DNA of 64,000 nucleotides, from NCBI GenBank assembly GCA_030426955.1, contig JAUHXS010000003.1, positions 124,001 to 188,000 on the forward strand, read 5' to 3'. The position numbers and the translations under genes were made by a program. Below are positions 1 to 8,359 of the stretch, piece by piece; the first letter of the stretch is position 1; each line of letters starts with the position of its first letter. The DNA is from Bacteroidia bacterium. Its GTDB lineage: Bacteria; Bacteroidota; Bacteroidia; Chitinophagales; JAUHXS01. The notes beneath the pieces are model-generated. The model ran no database searches. It had not been told where the DNA came from and was given only the letters and a program-made list of their open reading frames with translations.

Positions 1-2007
1 CCACATATCTTTAGTGCATCCAATTAAGAAAACGTGCTGAAACTCCAATCCTTTGGATGAATGTGCCGTTACAAATTCCACTCCTTCCTCTTGATAGACA
101 CTTTTATTGACATTTAAGCTGATATAGTTGCTTTCCATTTGTTCAATGGTTTGGAGCATATCCGATAGTTTAATATTGGGATTTTTAGCACTTTCTTCCT
201 GAACAAACGAGAAGAAAGTCTTAATGACATCCAGCTCAAAATGCTTATCCTTTCCGTTGAGAATATTGGATAGCAAACCGCTCTCATTCACAATTCTCTC
301 AATAAGTGACTGTAATGTTTCATTCAGAATAGCATGTGTCCATTCTGTCAATAGATTTGAAAACTGAACAACCTTGTCTATTTCTTCGACACCTATTTTC
401 TTCAGAACATCGCTACTTTGTATGGCAGATCTCCAGGTCGTTTTATTTCGCCAATTGCCACAATGAGCAGCAATTTTAGCAACATCTAACGGCTTAAAAC
501 CAATGAAGTTGAAATGCATGATCTCAAACAAGTAAGGCGCTCCTTTTTGAGGCAACTCATGTTCTGCTTGGATGTATTTTAAAATTTGCACAAACTGTTT
601 AATCGTAATCAGCTCCAGTATATTGATTCGCTTTTTTACCTTGTAGGGGACATTCCTCTTCTCTAGCAATTGAATAATATCTGCTGCTTGCTTATGGCGA
701 TAATAAATCACTGCAACTTCATTGAGATTGACTCCTTTTTTGTGTAAAGCATCTATCTGTAAAACAATATCTGCCTCTTCATGAGCGGTATTGGGATATT
801 CTATTATTTGAGGCTTAACGCTTGAGGCTTGAAGTTTTGGGTTAGAAGACAATAAAGTTTTTTCAACGGCTTCTATTTTAGATACCAATCTATCTTCATT
901 ATGATCTATCACTAGTTTAGAAGTATCGAGTATTTCTTGGGTAGAGCGATAGTTATTGGTTAAGGTAATGAGTTTTATGTGCGCTTCATATCGTTTATAA
1001 AAATCAACTATGTTTTTGACTCTAGCACCCTGAAATTCATATATAGATTGATCATCATCACCCACAACGAATACGTTGGGGCTCTCCCAATAGTCAATTA
1101 GTAGATGTAGTAATTCATTTTGAGAACCACTGGTATCTTGATATTCATCAACCAAAAAGTATAGGTATTGCTCTTGATAGGTTTTTATTAAATCTTCATT
1201 TTCCTTAAATGCTTTGATTACCCAAAGAATCATGTCTGCATAATCGTAACGATTTGCTTTTAAGAGCATAGATTCATAAACTGGGAAGAGTTCTGCCGCA
1301 ACTTGAAGCTCTTCCATTTTAGCGACTTGCTCATCTATTTTGTGTTGCTTTAAATCACCCTTTTCGTATCCAGCTTTTGAGTTGCCTCTTTTGTAAATAT
1401 ATTCTTCATTTAATGGTAGCTCTTTAATGAATTGCTCAGCGGATTGATTGATCCTATCCACTGTCCATCCTTCTCTCTTCATCATTTGAAAGAGTGTATC
1501 CAATCTAGAAGTCTCAAAATAAATGTCTCCCTTTAATCTTTTTAAAGGATGCTCTGTATCTAGATTATCAATAAGCTGATAGAGTATTTGAATATTTTCT
1601 AGGTCAGAGATAGGTTCTAATTCCCATTTCCCAAAAAGACTTAAATTACTTTGAATAACATCATTGCAAAAAGCATGGAAAGTGTAAATATGAACTTGAT
1701 AGGCTAAAGGGCCGATAAACTCAGTAAGTCGTTTCCGCATCGCAATCGTTCCAGCATCTGTGTAAGTAAGGCAAAGAATACTACTTGGAGAAGTGTCTGT
1801 TGATTGAATAATCTTACCGATTCGGGCAGCTATGATTTGTGTCTTTCCAGTTCCAGGCCCGGCAACTACTAAGACAGGACCCTCGGTATTATCTACTGCT
1901 TCTTTCTGCTTTTCATTGAGTCCTGATAACACTGACTCAAAAACCTCATCTTGTTTAGTATTAGAGGTCTCTTTTGCTTGAAAAATATCGAGTTGATTTT
2001 GAGGCAT
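1..2007 (-). CDS. UvrD/PcrA-type ATP-dependent DNA helicase, 3' end outside window
   Basis: Superfamily 1 helicase that unwinds DNA using ATP, likely in repair or recombination. I translated the minus strand from the ATG at 2007 and it stays open to base 1 (669 residues), so the C-terminus is missing. Visible motifs are Walker A (VVAGPGTGKTQ, about residue 48), motif II as DEYQDTSG, the QSIYEF element, and a late VTAHSSKGLEF motif just before the window edge. This order is that of UvrD/Rep proteins. The start is 18 bases downstream of the SdpI-like gene, so the two are probably co-transcribed. Some Bacteroidota homologues carry a C-terminal nuclease domain, which cannot be judged here. Confidence 0.9.
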   Translation of the reverse strand, partial: MPQNQLDIFQAKETSNTKQDEVFESVLSGLNEKQKEAVDNTEGPVLVVAGPGTGKTQIIAARIGKIIQSTDTSPSSILCLTYTDAGTIAMRKRLTEFIGPLAYQVHIYTFHAFCNDVIQSNLSLFGKWELEPISDLENIQILYQLIDNLDTEHPLKRLKGDIYFETSRLDTLFQMMKREGWTVDRINQSAEQFIKELPLNEEYIYKRGNSKAGYEKGDLKQHKIDEQVAKMEELQVAAELFPVYESMLLKANRYDYADMILWVIKAFKENEDLIKTYQEQYLYFLVDEYQDTSGSQNELLHLLIDYWESPNVFVVGDDDQSIYEFQGARVKNIVDFYKRYEAHIKLITLTNNYRSTQEILDTSKLVIDHNEDRLVSKIEAVEKTLLSSNPKLQASSVKPQIIEYPNTAHEEADIVLQIDALHKKGVNLNEVAVIYYRHKQAADIIQLLEKRNVPYKVKKRINILELITIKQFVQILKYIQAEHELPQKGAPYLFEIMHFNFIGFKPLDVAKIAAHCGNWRNKTTWRSAIQSSDVLKKIGVEEIDKVVQFSNLLTEWTHAILNETLQSLIERIVNESGLLSNILNGKDKHFELDVIKTFFSFVQEESAKNPNIKLSDMLQTIEQMESNYISLNVNKSVYQEEGVEFVTAHSSKGLEFQHVFLIGCTKDMW

Positions 2008-2025
2008 TATATGCTATAATAGAGA

Positions 2026-2382
2026 TTATTCAGGAAATTTCTGCTTTAACGTGTTCTCCGTTTTCCTAAAAAGTGCTACAGTACTCCATATCATAACACC
2101 TAAGGCGACAATAAGCTCTGCTATCTTATTGAAGTCAACAAACAAGCCCACTATGGACAAAATAATAAAACCAAAACCGAGCTTGATCATTTCTTTTGCG
2201 GAATATTGTTGCGCAAAATCCCAACTTTCCTGATTTTTCATAGAGCGCCTTGTACGATATCCATACAAATAGTTTATTTTTTTCGGGGGATACGTTTTCA
2301 TGAAAAGTCCTGCTAAAATAAAGATTGGTCCAACCATTGCTGGTATGAGAAAAAGTGGCTTTGCGAAAAAAGCAGTATCCAT
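2026..2382 (-). CDS. SdpI/YhfL-family small membrane protein
   Basis: 118-residue inner-membrane protein with three hydrophobic segments at about residues 8-27, 67-85 and 88-105. Between the first two lies the family signature INYLYGYRTRRSM followed by N and W residues, typical of the SdpI C-terminal region. In Bacillus, SdpI is an immunity protein and signal receptor for the SdpC toxin. Most members elsewhere have no assigned role, and no SdpC partner was seen here. The gene lies 18 bases upstream of the helicase and is divergent from hflX. Confidence 0.75.
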   Translation of the reverse strand: MDTAFFAKPLFLIPAMVGPIFILAGLFMKTYPPKKINYLYGYRTRRSMKNQESWDFAQQYSAKEMIKLGFGFIILSIVGLFVDFNKIAELIVALGVMIWSTVALFRKTENTLKQKFPE

Positions 2383-2469
2383 ATTTTGAGCTTTAATATA
2401 AAGGTATTAAAATCTATCCTCTCAAAGGTCAACATTTAATAATTGTTCTGTCTTTGTTTATATATAATT

Positions 2470-2477
2470 TATCTTTG
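2470..2477 (+). promoter_or_regulatory. Putative -7 box (TATCTTTG) for hflX
   Basis: TATCTTTG matches the Bacteroidota -7 consensus TAnnTTTG. Only a weak CTG sits 19 bases upstream at 2448-2450 in place of TTG. The box ends 19 bases before the hflX start, which suits a short leader. Confidence 0.45.
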
Positions 2478-2496
2478 TATCAATTAAATACATTCT

Positions 2497-3654
2497 TTGG
2501 AAACAGCAATACTAGTAGGACTAATAAATGATCAGCAACGAGAGGAACAGACTGAAGAATATCTCGATGAGTTAGAATTTTTAGCATCTACTGCAGGAGC
2601 AAAAACAGTAAAGCGATTTATACAAAAGTTACCGCACCCTGACCCCGCGACATTCATCAGAAAAGGAAAGCTAGAGGAAGTTGAAGAATATGCAGCATGG
2701 AAAGAGGTTGATATGGTTATTTTTGATGATGACCTTTCGCCTTCTCAGATAAATAATATCCAGAAAAAGTTCAAGTGTAAAGTGCTTGATCGAACCAATC
2801 TGATTCTTGATATTTTTGCTGCTAGAGCCAAAACTGCACAGGCAAGAACGCAAGTAGAGCTGGCACAAATGGAATATCTATTACCTAGATTAAGAGGTAT
2901 GTGGACACACTTAGAAAGACAAAAAGGAGGTATTGGTATGCGCGGTCCTGGAGAGACTGAGATAGAGACTGATAGACGTATTGTGCGTGATAAAATCAGT
3001 AAGCTGAAAGATAAGTTAGATAAAATTGACAAGCAAAATGCTACGCAACGAAAAACAAGAGGAGATCTAATCAGAGTGGCGCTAGTTGGATATACCAACG
3101 TTGGAAAATCCACCATTATGAGGTTATTAAGCAAGTCTGATGTGTTTGCGGAAAACAAACTCTTCGCAACATTAGACACTACAGTGCGGAAAGTGGTGTT
3201 TGACAGAATGCCTTTTTTATTATCCGATACGGTGGGTTTTATTAGAAAGTTGCCACACAACTTAGTAGAGAGTTTTAAGTCTACCTTAGATGAGGTTCGA
3301 GAGGCAGATATATTAATGCATATAGTGGATATTGCTCATCCGGCATATGAAGATCATATTAGAGTAGTTGATCAAACACTTAAGGAAATTGATGGCACAG
3401 AAAAGCCTACCATGATGGTTTTTAATAAGATGGACTTATACGAAAAGAGAAATTTTGATCCATATTTAGAAGAGGATGTGAAGCGCAATTTATTAGATGA
3501 GTTAACAAATAGCTGGCTAGCCAAGACCAATGAAAATGCAGTATTTATATCCGCGATTGAAAAACAAAACATTCAAGAGTTTCGATCAAAATCATATACC
3601 ATGATTAAAAGGATGTATCAAGAGCGGTATCCCTATAAGTCGGAGATGTTTTAA
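2497..3654 (+). CDS. hflX: GTPase HflX
   Basis: Ribosome-associated GTPase that can split stalled 70S ribosomes. The 385 residues hold the N-terminal HflX domain, a glycine-rich linker (GGIGMRGPGETEIETDRR, about 146-163) and a GTPase domain with G1 GYTNVGKST (about 198), G3 DTVGF (about 243) and G4 NKMD. The start is a TTG: an in-frame stop lies 12 bases upstream and no ATG is available. The gene is divergent from sdpI-helicase. The last 60 bases contain a 31-bp segment that recurs exactly beyond the vapBC module. Confidence 0.95.
   Translation: METAILVGLINDQQREEQTEEYLDELEFLASTAGAKTVKRFIQKLPHPDPATFIRKGKLEEVEEYAAWKEVDMVIFDDDLSPSQINNIQKKFKCKVLDRTNLILDIFAARAKTAQARTQVELAQMEYLLPRLRGMWTHLERQKGGIGMRGPGETEIETDRRIVRDKISKLKDKLDKIDKQNATQRKTRGDLIRVALVGYTNVGKSTIMRLLSKSDVFAENKLFATLDTTVRKVVFDRMPFLLSDTVGFIRKLPHNLVESFKSTLDEVREADILMHIVDIAHPAYEDHIRVVDQTLKEIDGTEKPTMMVFNKMDLYEKRNFDPYLEEDVKRNLLDELTNSWLAKTNENAVFISAIEKQNIQEFRSKSYTMIKRMYQERYPYKSEMF
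3593..3623. repeat. 31-bp direct repeat, left copy, inside the 3' end of hflX
   Basis: These 31 bases are identical to 4404-4434 in the same orientation. Here they encode part of the hflX C-terminus (SYTMIKRMYQE region). The bases on both sides differ between the copies. The two copies bracket vapBC, an arrangement like the att-type duplication at a gene's 3' end. Confidence 0.9.
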
Positions 3655-4031
3655 ATTAATTGATTTTTCTTTAACATCGGATAGTGCTTTTTGTTCAATG
3701 TCCAAAGCTTTAATTTCTGATCAGCAGCAATAGCTCCAATTAAGGCATCGGCAATCTCTAGATTATGACTTTTAGCAAATTGTTTTAAAAACTTTCCTGC
3801 AAGTTTTCCAATATTTTCATCAATAGATAATACAGGAAATGTTTTAAATACAGATTCTATTTTATCTTCCTCTCCTGACCTTGATCCCGCCCATATTTCA
3901 GCAACACTTATAGAAGTTGTATGGATTGCAGCGTTTTGAGATAACTTTTTTAATTTTTTGATTATCTCTTGCTTCCCACGAAGACACCAAATAACTACAT
4001 CCGAATCAAGCAAAACATCGCTATTCTTCAT
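3651..4031 (-). CDS. vapC: VapC-like PIN-domain ribonuclease toxin
   Basis: 126-residue PIN-domain protein, the usual toxin half of VapBC modules, which cleaves RNA in a Mg2+-dependent way. Visible acidic residues fit the PIN active site: D9 and D11 in LLDSDVVIW, E in SVAEIWAG, and D in IADALIGAIA. The C-terminal LWTLNKKHYP is the typical last strand. It overlaps the antitoxin gene by 11 bases and ends 4 bases inside the hflX terminus on the opposite strand, so the two genes converge tail to tail. Confidence 0.9.
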   Translation of the reverse strand: MKNSDVLLDSDVVIWCLRGKQEIIKKLKKLSQNAAIHTTSISVAEIWAGSRSGEEDKIESVFKTFPVLSIDENIGKLAGKFLKQFAKSHNLEIADALIGAIAADQKLKLWTLNKKHYPMLKKNQLI

Positions 4032-4269
4032 ATAGCCTTTTTAGTCGAGAGTTCGTTCTTAAAGTTCGTATGTGTTTATCTACATCATAATCTTGATCGG
4101 ACCAAATTCCAGCAAAGTTGTCAATAGCTGAAGCAGTATTGCCTTTCACAGATAACTTCTTTCGTAGCACCTTCCGAATAAGATCTGAGATGCTTATTCC
4201 TAAGGCTCGACTTTGAACACGAAGTGCGTAAAAGAGATCTTCATCTAAGTATATTTGCGTCCTTTTCAT
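4021..4269 (-). CDS. vapB: Ribbon-helix-helix antitoxin of the VapBC module
   Basis: 82-residue protein whose N-terminus, MKRTQIYLDEDLFYALR, is a typical ribbon-helix-helix beta strand followed by helix, then ISISDLIRKVLRKK. Such antitoxins neutralise the PIN toxin with their C-terminus and bind their own promoter as dimers. It is the first gene of the pair and overlaps vapC by 11 bases, indicating translational coupling. A near-perfect palindrome overlaps its start codon and is the obvious operator. Confidence 0.88.
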   Translation of the reverse strand: MKRTQIYLDEDLFYALRVQSRALGISISDLIRKVLRKKLSVKGNTASAIDNFAGIWSDQDYDVDKHIRTLRTNSRLKRLYEE

Positions 4270-4293
4270 ATGATGTATAAATATACATCATAT
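4268..4293. promoter_or_regulatory. Palindromic operator of vapBC
   Basis: Perfect 11-bp inverted arms (4268-4278 and 4283-4293) separated by AAAT, overlapping the vapB start codon. Position and symmetry fit binding by the ribbon-helix-helix antitoxin for autorepression. Confidence 0.7.
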
Positions 4294-4403
4294 TGATGAG
4301 AAATGCTAATATACTTTCATAATCGTTTATCGCTTCAGGATTAATGCAAATTAATACTGGTAATCATAATTTATCTCTAAAGGGTTAGAATATACCGAGA
4401 AGC

Positions 4404-4434
4404 CATATACCATGATTAAAAGGATGTATCAAGA
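4404..4434. repeat. 31-bp direct repeat, right copy
   Basis: Exact second copy of 3593-3623, non-coding here, 811 bases away and beyond vapBC. It ends two bases before the stop codon of the neighbouring lipoprotein gene. Together with the left copy it marks the probable edges of an inserted toxin-antitoxin segment. Confidence 0.9.
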
Positions 4435-4436
4435 TC

Positions 4437-5123
4437 TCATTCCGTATTTGAATTGGGAAATCTAAAGAACTTACCAATTGATATTTGAGTTCTTGCTGAA
4501 AAGTCATCCGTCGATGTAAGTTGCCAAGCAAACACCCAGTTTCTTTTGCTATTGAAATTGAACCCAAAACTATTTATGTGATGCTGAAAATACTTTTGGG
4601 GTTGACTGCTATAGTTTAGATAGCCAACAGACCCAATATGACGTGTAAAATTAAATGTAAAGCTCGAATTGTTTTTCAGCTTTATAGTAGCAAATACTGG
4701 TAATGAAGTCCAAAATTGCTGTTCAACAGCCTTAACATTTGAGGCAAAGGGTTGCAAGCCTACTTGAGGCCTTATAGCACAAGCGAATTTTGTAGTCTGA
4801 GTTCCTAAAATTTGCCATTTTAAAGCATATGAAAGACCTTTTTGGATCCCATAGCCTATACAGTGGTCAATAGAATGTTTTGAGCCCCAATTGTAATGAA
4901 CTGTTGGCGTAATGGGTATAGAATAGAGCAACCATTCTCCTGATTTGCCAGTCTTTACTCCAGATTTGAATTTATTAGCCAGATGATGGGAGTTCTGAGA
5001 GTCAAAAGCAAGTAATAACTGCCTTTCTTCTTTCTGTAATGCTACCGCTGAATAATATTGAGTGGTTTGACAGCTAGAAAATAAAAGGACTATAAACGTG
5101 ATAATTGGTATATTTCGCATCAA
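4437..5123 (-). CDS. Uncharacterised lipoprotein, possibly outer-membrane associated
   Basis: 228 residues. The N-terminus is a lipoprotein signal with hydrophobic stretch FIVLLFSSC, giving a lipidated cysteine near position 18. The rest alternates short aromatic and polar strands and ends in an aromatic-rich segment, which suggests a small beta-rich or barrel-like fold. No family was recognised. The stop codon lies two bases from the 31-bp repeat, so an insertion event may have trimmed or replaced the original 3' end. The gene is divergent from the LuxR-type regulator at 5261. Confidence 0.6.
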   Translation of the reverse strand: MMRNIPIITFIVLLFSSCQTTQYYSAVALQKEERQLLLAFDSQNSHHLANKFKSGVKTGKSGEWLLYSIPITPTVHYNWGSKHSIDHCIGYGIQKGLSYALKWQILGTQTTKFACAIRPQVGLQPFASNVKAVEQQFWTSLPVFATIKLKNNSSFTFNFTRHIGSVGYLNYSSQPQKYFQHHINSFGFNFNSKRNWVFAWQLTSTDDFSARTQISIGKFFRFPNSNTE

Positions 5124-5212
5124 TTAGTAAAGGTAGTATATTTTAATTCTTCATTTCTTAAACAAGCGGATAGGGTCTGTTTTATATTCAAAAATATTTA
5201 TAATGATATGAC

Positions 5213-5256
5213 TATTGTCTTGGCAATTGACAATATTGTATTTATTTATATTTTTG
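5213..5256 (+). promoter_or_regulatory. Promoter and possible operator of the 7TM-DISM/LuxR gene
   Basis: TTG at 5227-5229, 19 bases, then TATTTTTG at 5249-5256, a full match to the Bacteroidota promoter pattern. The start codon is at 5261, only 4 bases beyond the -7 box. An inverted repeat TATTGTC-N9-GACAATA (5213-5219, 5229-5235) straddles the upstream TTG and could be an operator. Confidence 0.6.
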
Positions 5257-5260
5257 ACAT

Positions 5261-6733
5261 ATGTTAAGAGTATTACGTGTTTTTTTATATATAACAATCT
5301 TACTTTATGTAGGCAAGACACAGGTATATTCCAAATCAAAAACTCTTTACAATGAAAACCAACAAGCTAACCTTAGCGGATACACGTTCTACTTTATAGA
5401 TACAACCAATGAGCTCTCATTTAAGGACATTGACGATCGAAAATTTTCATTAAGTCAGGAAACACGGTCATTAGACTTTGGCTTAACTTCTTCTACAGTT
5501 TGGTTAAAGTTTAGTGTTAACAATCATTCAGATATTCAAAAATGGATACTGGAGATTGACTACGCACTTATTGAACACTGTACGCTATATCAAGTGAAGC
5601 AAAGCTCCGTTCTTAAAAGTACAATAGGCTCTGGAGAGCCATTTTCTAACAGAGAAATTAAGACAAGAACGCTTGCTTTTCCCTTAATGGTAGACTCTTT
5701 GAGTACTTATTATATGCAATTAAAAAGTGGACACCCTATAAAAGTTCCATTAAAGGTTTATAATTCTATTGCATTTTATAAAAAAGTCAATAACGACAAT
5801 ATCGTATTTATGATATACTATGCCTTTATTATTGCCATGTTTGTAATGAATATTATTTTTTATATCACCATAAGAGATAATATTCATCTTATATACTCCT
5901 TTGCTCTTCTAGGGTTTGGCATTGGACTAGGTACAGATAGTGGATTAAGCTATATGTATCTGTGGCCTGATAGTCCAAGCTTTAATATTTATTCTAACCC
6001 AATCATTGGGTCAATCACTTTTGCATTGATGAATTGGTTTATGCGTAAGCTTTTATTGAGTAAAGTTTACGCGCCGATGACTGATAAAATAGTATTGCTA
6101 TTCCAATATTTTGGTTTTGGATGGGCCATTATATCTCCTTTGCTATTTAGTACTATGGCGGCACAAACAACACTCTTTTTAACTACGGTCTTGTCATTTC
6201 CGTTTATTATTACAATTGGGGCTAAAGCTTGGAGAGCTGGCTATACTCCAGCAAAGTACTATTTTCTTGGATGGCTAGGGCTTGCGATAGGAGTAACTAT
6301 TTTTGTTTTAGACTTTACAGGAGTATTCCCAAACACTATAGCTTCTTATGGTTTATATATCGGTTCAGTATTAGAAATCACCTTTTTTGCAGTTAGCCTT
6401 GGTATGAGATTTAGGATATTGGAAAAGCGGGAACAAAGTTATAAAGACCGTCTGGCCAACTACAAGGAACAAGTTCTTAATAAAACATCTGAGCAAACAA
6501 ATTTGCCCGAACATCTCGCAAAGTTGTCTACTAGAGAAGAAGAAGTTTTATCTAATATTGCGATTGGTTTAAGTGATAAAGAAATTGCTGAGCGGCTTTT
6601 TATCTCTGTTACAACTGTTAAGACACATGCCCGAAGCATTTTCAGTAAGCTTGATGTCAAAAACAGAACAGAAGCAGTAGTTGTCGCTAATAAATACCAG
6701 CTCGTAAATATCAACACTTCTGAGTCCATATAA
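5261..6733 (+). CDS. 7TM-DISM membrane receptor with C-terminal LuxR-type DNA-binding domain
   Basis: 490 residues. A signal sequence (1-24) precedes a periplasmic 7TMR-DISMED2-like domain (about 30-175, with SSTVWLKF), then seven membrane helices (about 185-395), a short coiled-coil, and a LuxR/GerE helix-turn-helix at about 423-475 (LSTREEEVLSNIA, LSDKEIAERLFIS, TVKTHARSIFSKL). It probably senses a periplasmic ligand, perhaps a carbohydrate, and regulates transcription directly from the membrane. The only usable start is ATG 5261. Its target is unknown. It stands alone, followed by terminator-like hairpins. Confidence 0.85.
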   Translation: MLRVLRVFLYITILLYVGKTQVYSKSKTLYNENQQANLSGYTFYFIDTTNELSFKDIDDRKFSLSQETRSLDFGLTSSTVWLKFSVNNHSDIQKWILEIDYALIEHCTLYQVKQSSVLKSTIGSGEPFSNREIKTRTLAFPLMVDSLSTYYMQLKSGHPIKVPLKVYNSIAFYKKVNNDNIVFMIYYAFIIAMFVMNIIFYITIRDNIHLIYSFALLGFGIGLGTDSGLSYMYLWPDSPSFNIYSNPIIGSITFALMNWFMRKLLLSKVYAPMTDKIVLLFQYFGFGWAIISPLLFSTMAAQTTLFLTTVLSFPFIITIGAKAWRAGYTPAKYYFLGWLGLAIGVTIFVLDFTGVFPNTIASYGLYIGSVLEITFFAVSLGMRFRILEKREQSYKDRLANYKEQVLNKTSEQTNLPEHLAKLSTREEEVLSNIAIGLSDKEIAERLFISVTTVKTHARSIFSKLDVKNRTEAVVVANKYQLVNINTSESI

Positions 6734-6755
6734 CTTTTAATTGTCTTTGCTATAA

Positions 6756-6800
6756 CATCCCTCGAAAGGATGATTTTTTAGTATTTCATCCTTTTGGATG
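6756..6800 (+). terminator. Terminator-like hairpins after the LuxR-type gene
   Basis: CATCC (6756-6760) pairs with GGATG (6768-6772) and is followed by a T run at 6774-6779. A second CATCC-TTTT-GGATG hairpin follows at 6787-6800. The stems are short, but position and T tract fit intrinsic termination. Confidence 0.5.
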
Positions 6801-6858
6801 AGGTATCTTTTTCTCTTTCTTATTAGTATCGTAGAATTCAAATCAAACAAATTAAAAA

Positions 6859-7866
6859 ATGAAAAAACTAATACTACTAATTACAGTCATATTGACTCTT
6901 GCAATAACACTTAAAGCACAAAAGGGAACTGCAAGAAAAAGCATAAGTGAATTGAATGTTGAACATAAAAAAATGGGATTACCCGAATTGCCAGAAAAGG
7001 AGTTTATGAACCTTAAAAAATTTAAGGTCTCCAAAGACATTAAAAAGATACATACCGCAACAGTTCCTCAAGCAACAGAGTGGTGTGATAAAGTAGATAA
7101 ACTAATAAAGGCGAAAGACCTAGATGGGCTAGAAAACTTAAAATGGGAGTACGTTTATTTTGATTATGGTTCTGGAAGAAGTAGTGATGTATCTATCGTA
7201 AAAGTTAACACTACGATATTGCCCAATTTTTCTCTTAGAGGGGGTAATGAAGATATATTCTATGAATATTGGAATAAAGTCGGCATTACTATGGCAATCA
7301 ATGGCAGACTAGGCTATATAGCAGAAGACCATATTAAAATTACCCCAACTAAAGATAATAGAGGTGCTAAGCTATACGAAACAGTCCATATTAAAAAGCA
7401 GCTTGAATTGTTAAAAGCAATTAGAAGTGAGTTTGAGAAAAAAGGCGGAGACTTTAATAAAGAAATTGTTAAACTACTTAATAATTCAAGTATTGATAAA
7501 AGTGAGCGTAATGGATATGCATACTATTATATGCGCAACTACTTTACGGAACTTGACATATACGATAAAGAGGTTATTGAAAGCTTAATGCCTTATTATC
7601 ATGCACATGAACAGTGGATATTTTATTTATCTAGTGCAAACTATAAACCTGCAATTCCTAAGTTTTATGAGGCATTAAAAAATGAAGATGTAGATACTAG
7701 AGCGGAAGCTGTTATCGCTCTTGGTAGAATGAAAGTAAAAGAAGCACTGCCTAAGTTAGAGCTAATTGCTAAAAGTGATACTTATTACTATGTAGATAAT
7801 GATCTCTATAAGGTTTACCCCGTAAGAGATAGGGCAAAAGAAGCTATTCAAAAAATAAAATTATAA
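6859..7866 (+). CDS. Secreted protein with C-terminal HEAT-like repeats, function unknown
   Basis: 335 residues with a cleavable signal peptide (MKKLILLITVILTLAITLKA). The middle part (about 75-165) is a mixed domain of no recognised family. The C-terminal third looks like HEAT-type helical repeats, for example VDTRAEAVIALGRMKVKEALPKLELIA, pointing to protein binding. It starts a run of four plus-strand genes with gaps of 18, 58 and 9 bases, likely one operon. Confidence 0.65.
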   Translation: MKKLILLITVILTLAITLKAQKGTARKSISELNVEHKKMGLPELPEKEFMNLKKFKVSKDIKKIHTATVPQATEWCDKVDKLIKAKDLDGLENLKWEYVYFDYGSGRSSDVSIVKVNTTILPNFSLRGGNEDIFYEYWNKVGITMAINGRLGYIAEDHIKITPTKDNRGAKLYETVHIKKQLELLKAIRSEFEKKGGDFNKEIVKLLNNSSIDKSERNGYAYYYMRNYFTELDIYDKEVIESLMPYYHAHEQWIFYLSSANYKPAIPKFYEALKNEDVDTRAEAVIALGRMKVKEALPKLELIAKSDTYYYVDNDLYKVYPVRDRAKEAIQKIKL

Positions 7867-7884
7867 ACCTAAGGCTATAGCATA

Positions 7885-8301
7885 ATGGAAAAATATCTAT
7901 TTGTAGAAAAAATACATGTTCACGAAGGAATTGCTTCAGGAACTATATTGCAGGCAGCCTTTTTATTCACAAAAACGCATATTTATAAAATGCCTTTGGA
8001 GTCAATCGGTAGTCACGGTCTGTCTATGACTAACACCAGCTACTTAAATACAGAAGCACTTCTAAATGACGTATTTGAAAAAATAGAGAAGGAGGGGCTG
8101 GAAAGTGTAGAGGCATTTCTAAAAGCCGAAATCCCCAAAGAATGGGTTTATCAGGTTTCGGATCTTGAAAAACTTGAAATTCAGGTAGGTTTTTGGGTTT
8201 TCGGAAAAGTGAAAATAAAAGGAAATGGAGAACCAACAATGGTTTTAAATCTTCAGCCAAAAGCAAAAAGAGAAACACTAAAAGAGTTATATAGCTTATA
8301 A
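7885..8301 (+). CDS. Uncharacterised cytoplasmic protein, paralogue of 8621-9052
   Basis: 138 residues without signal peptide or membrane segment. It resembles the 143-residue product of 8621-9052 over its full length: both share an N-terminal F-x-K/P-x-H strand, a middle helix with V-E-x-F/L and D-x-V/E, an IPxxW motif (IPKEWVYQV here) and a W-x-x-FG-x-x-K strand near the C-terminus. No known family was recognised. It lies 18 bases after the HEAT-like gene and 58 before a small membrane protein. Confidence 0.65.
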   Translation: MEKYLFVEKIHVHEGIASGTILQAAFLFTKTHIYKMPLESIGSHGLSMTNTSYLNTEALLNDVFEKIEKEGLESVEAFLKAEIPKEWVYQVSDLEKLEIQVGFWVFGKVKIKGNGEPTMVLNLQPKAKRETLKELYSL

Positions 8302-8359
8302 ATGATTTAAACAATACAACTAATTAATTATTAAAGCTTAATAAAATAAATTAACAACA

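Noticed and set aside
8030-8314. 94-residue hydrophobic frame on the minus strand
   Set aside because: Fully opposite the 7885-8301 gene, with no signal for a real gene.
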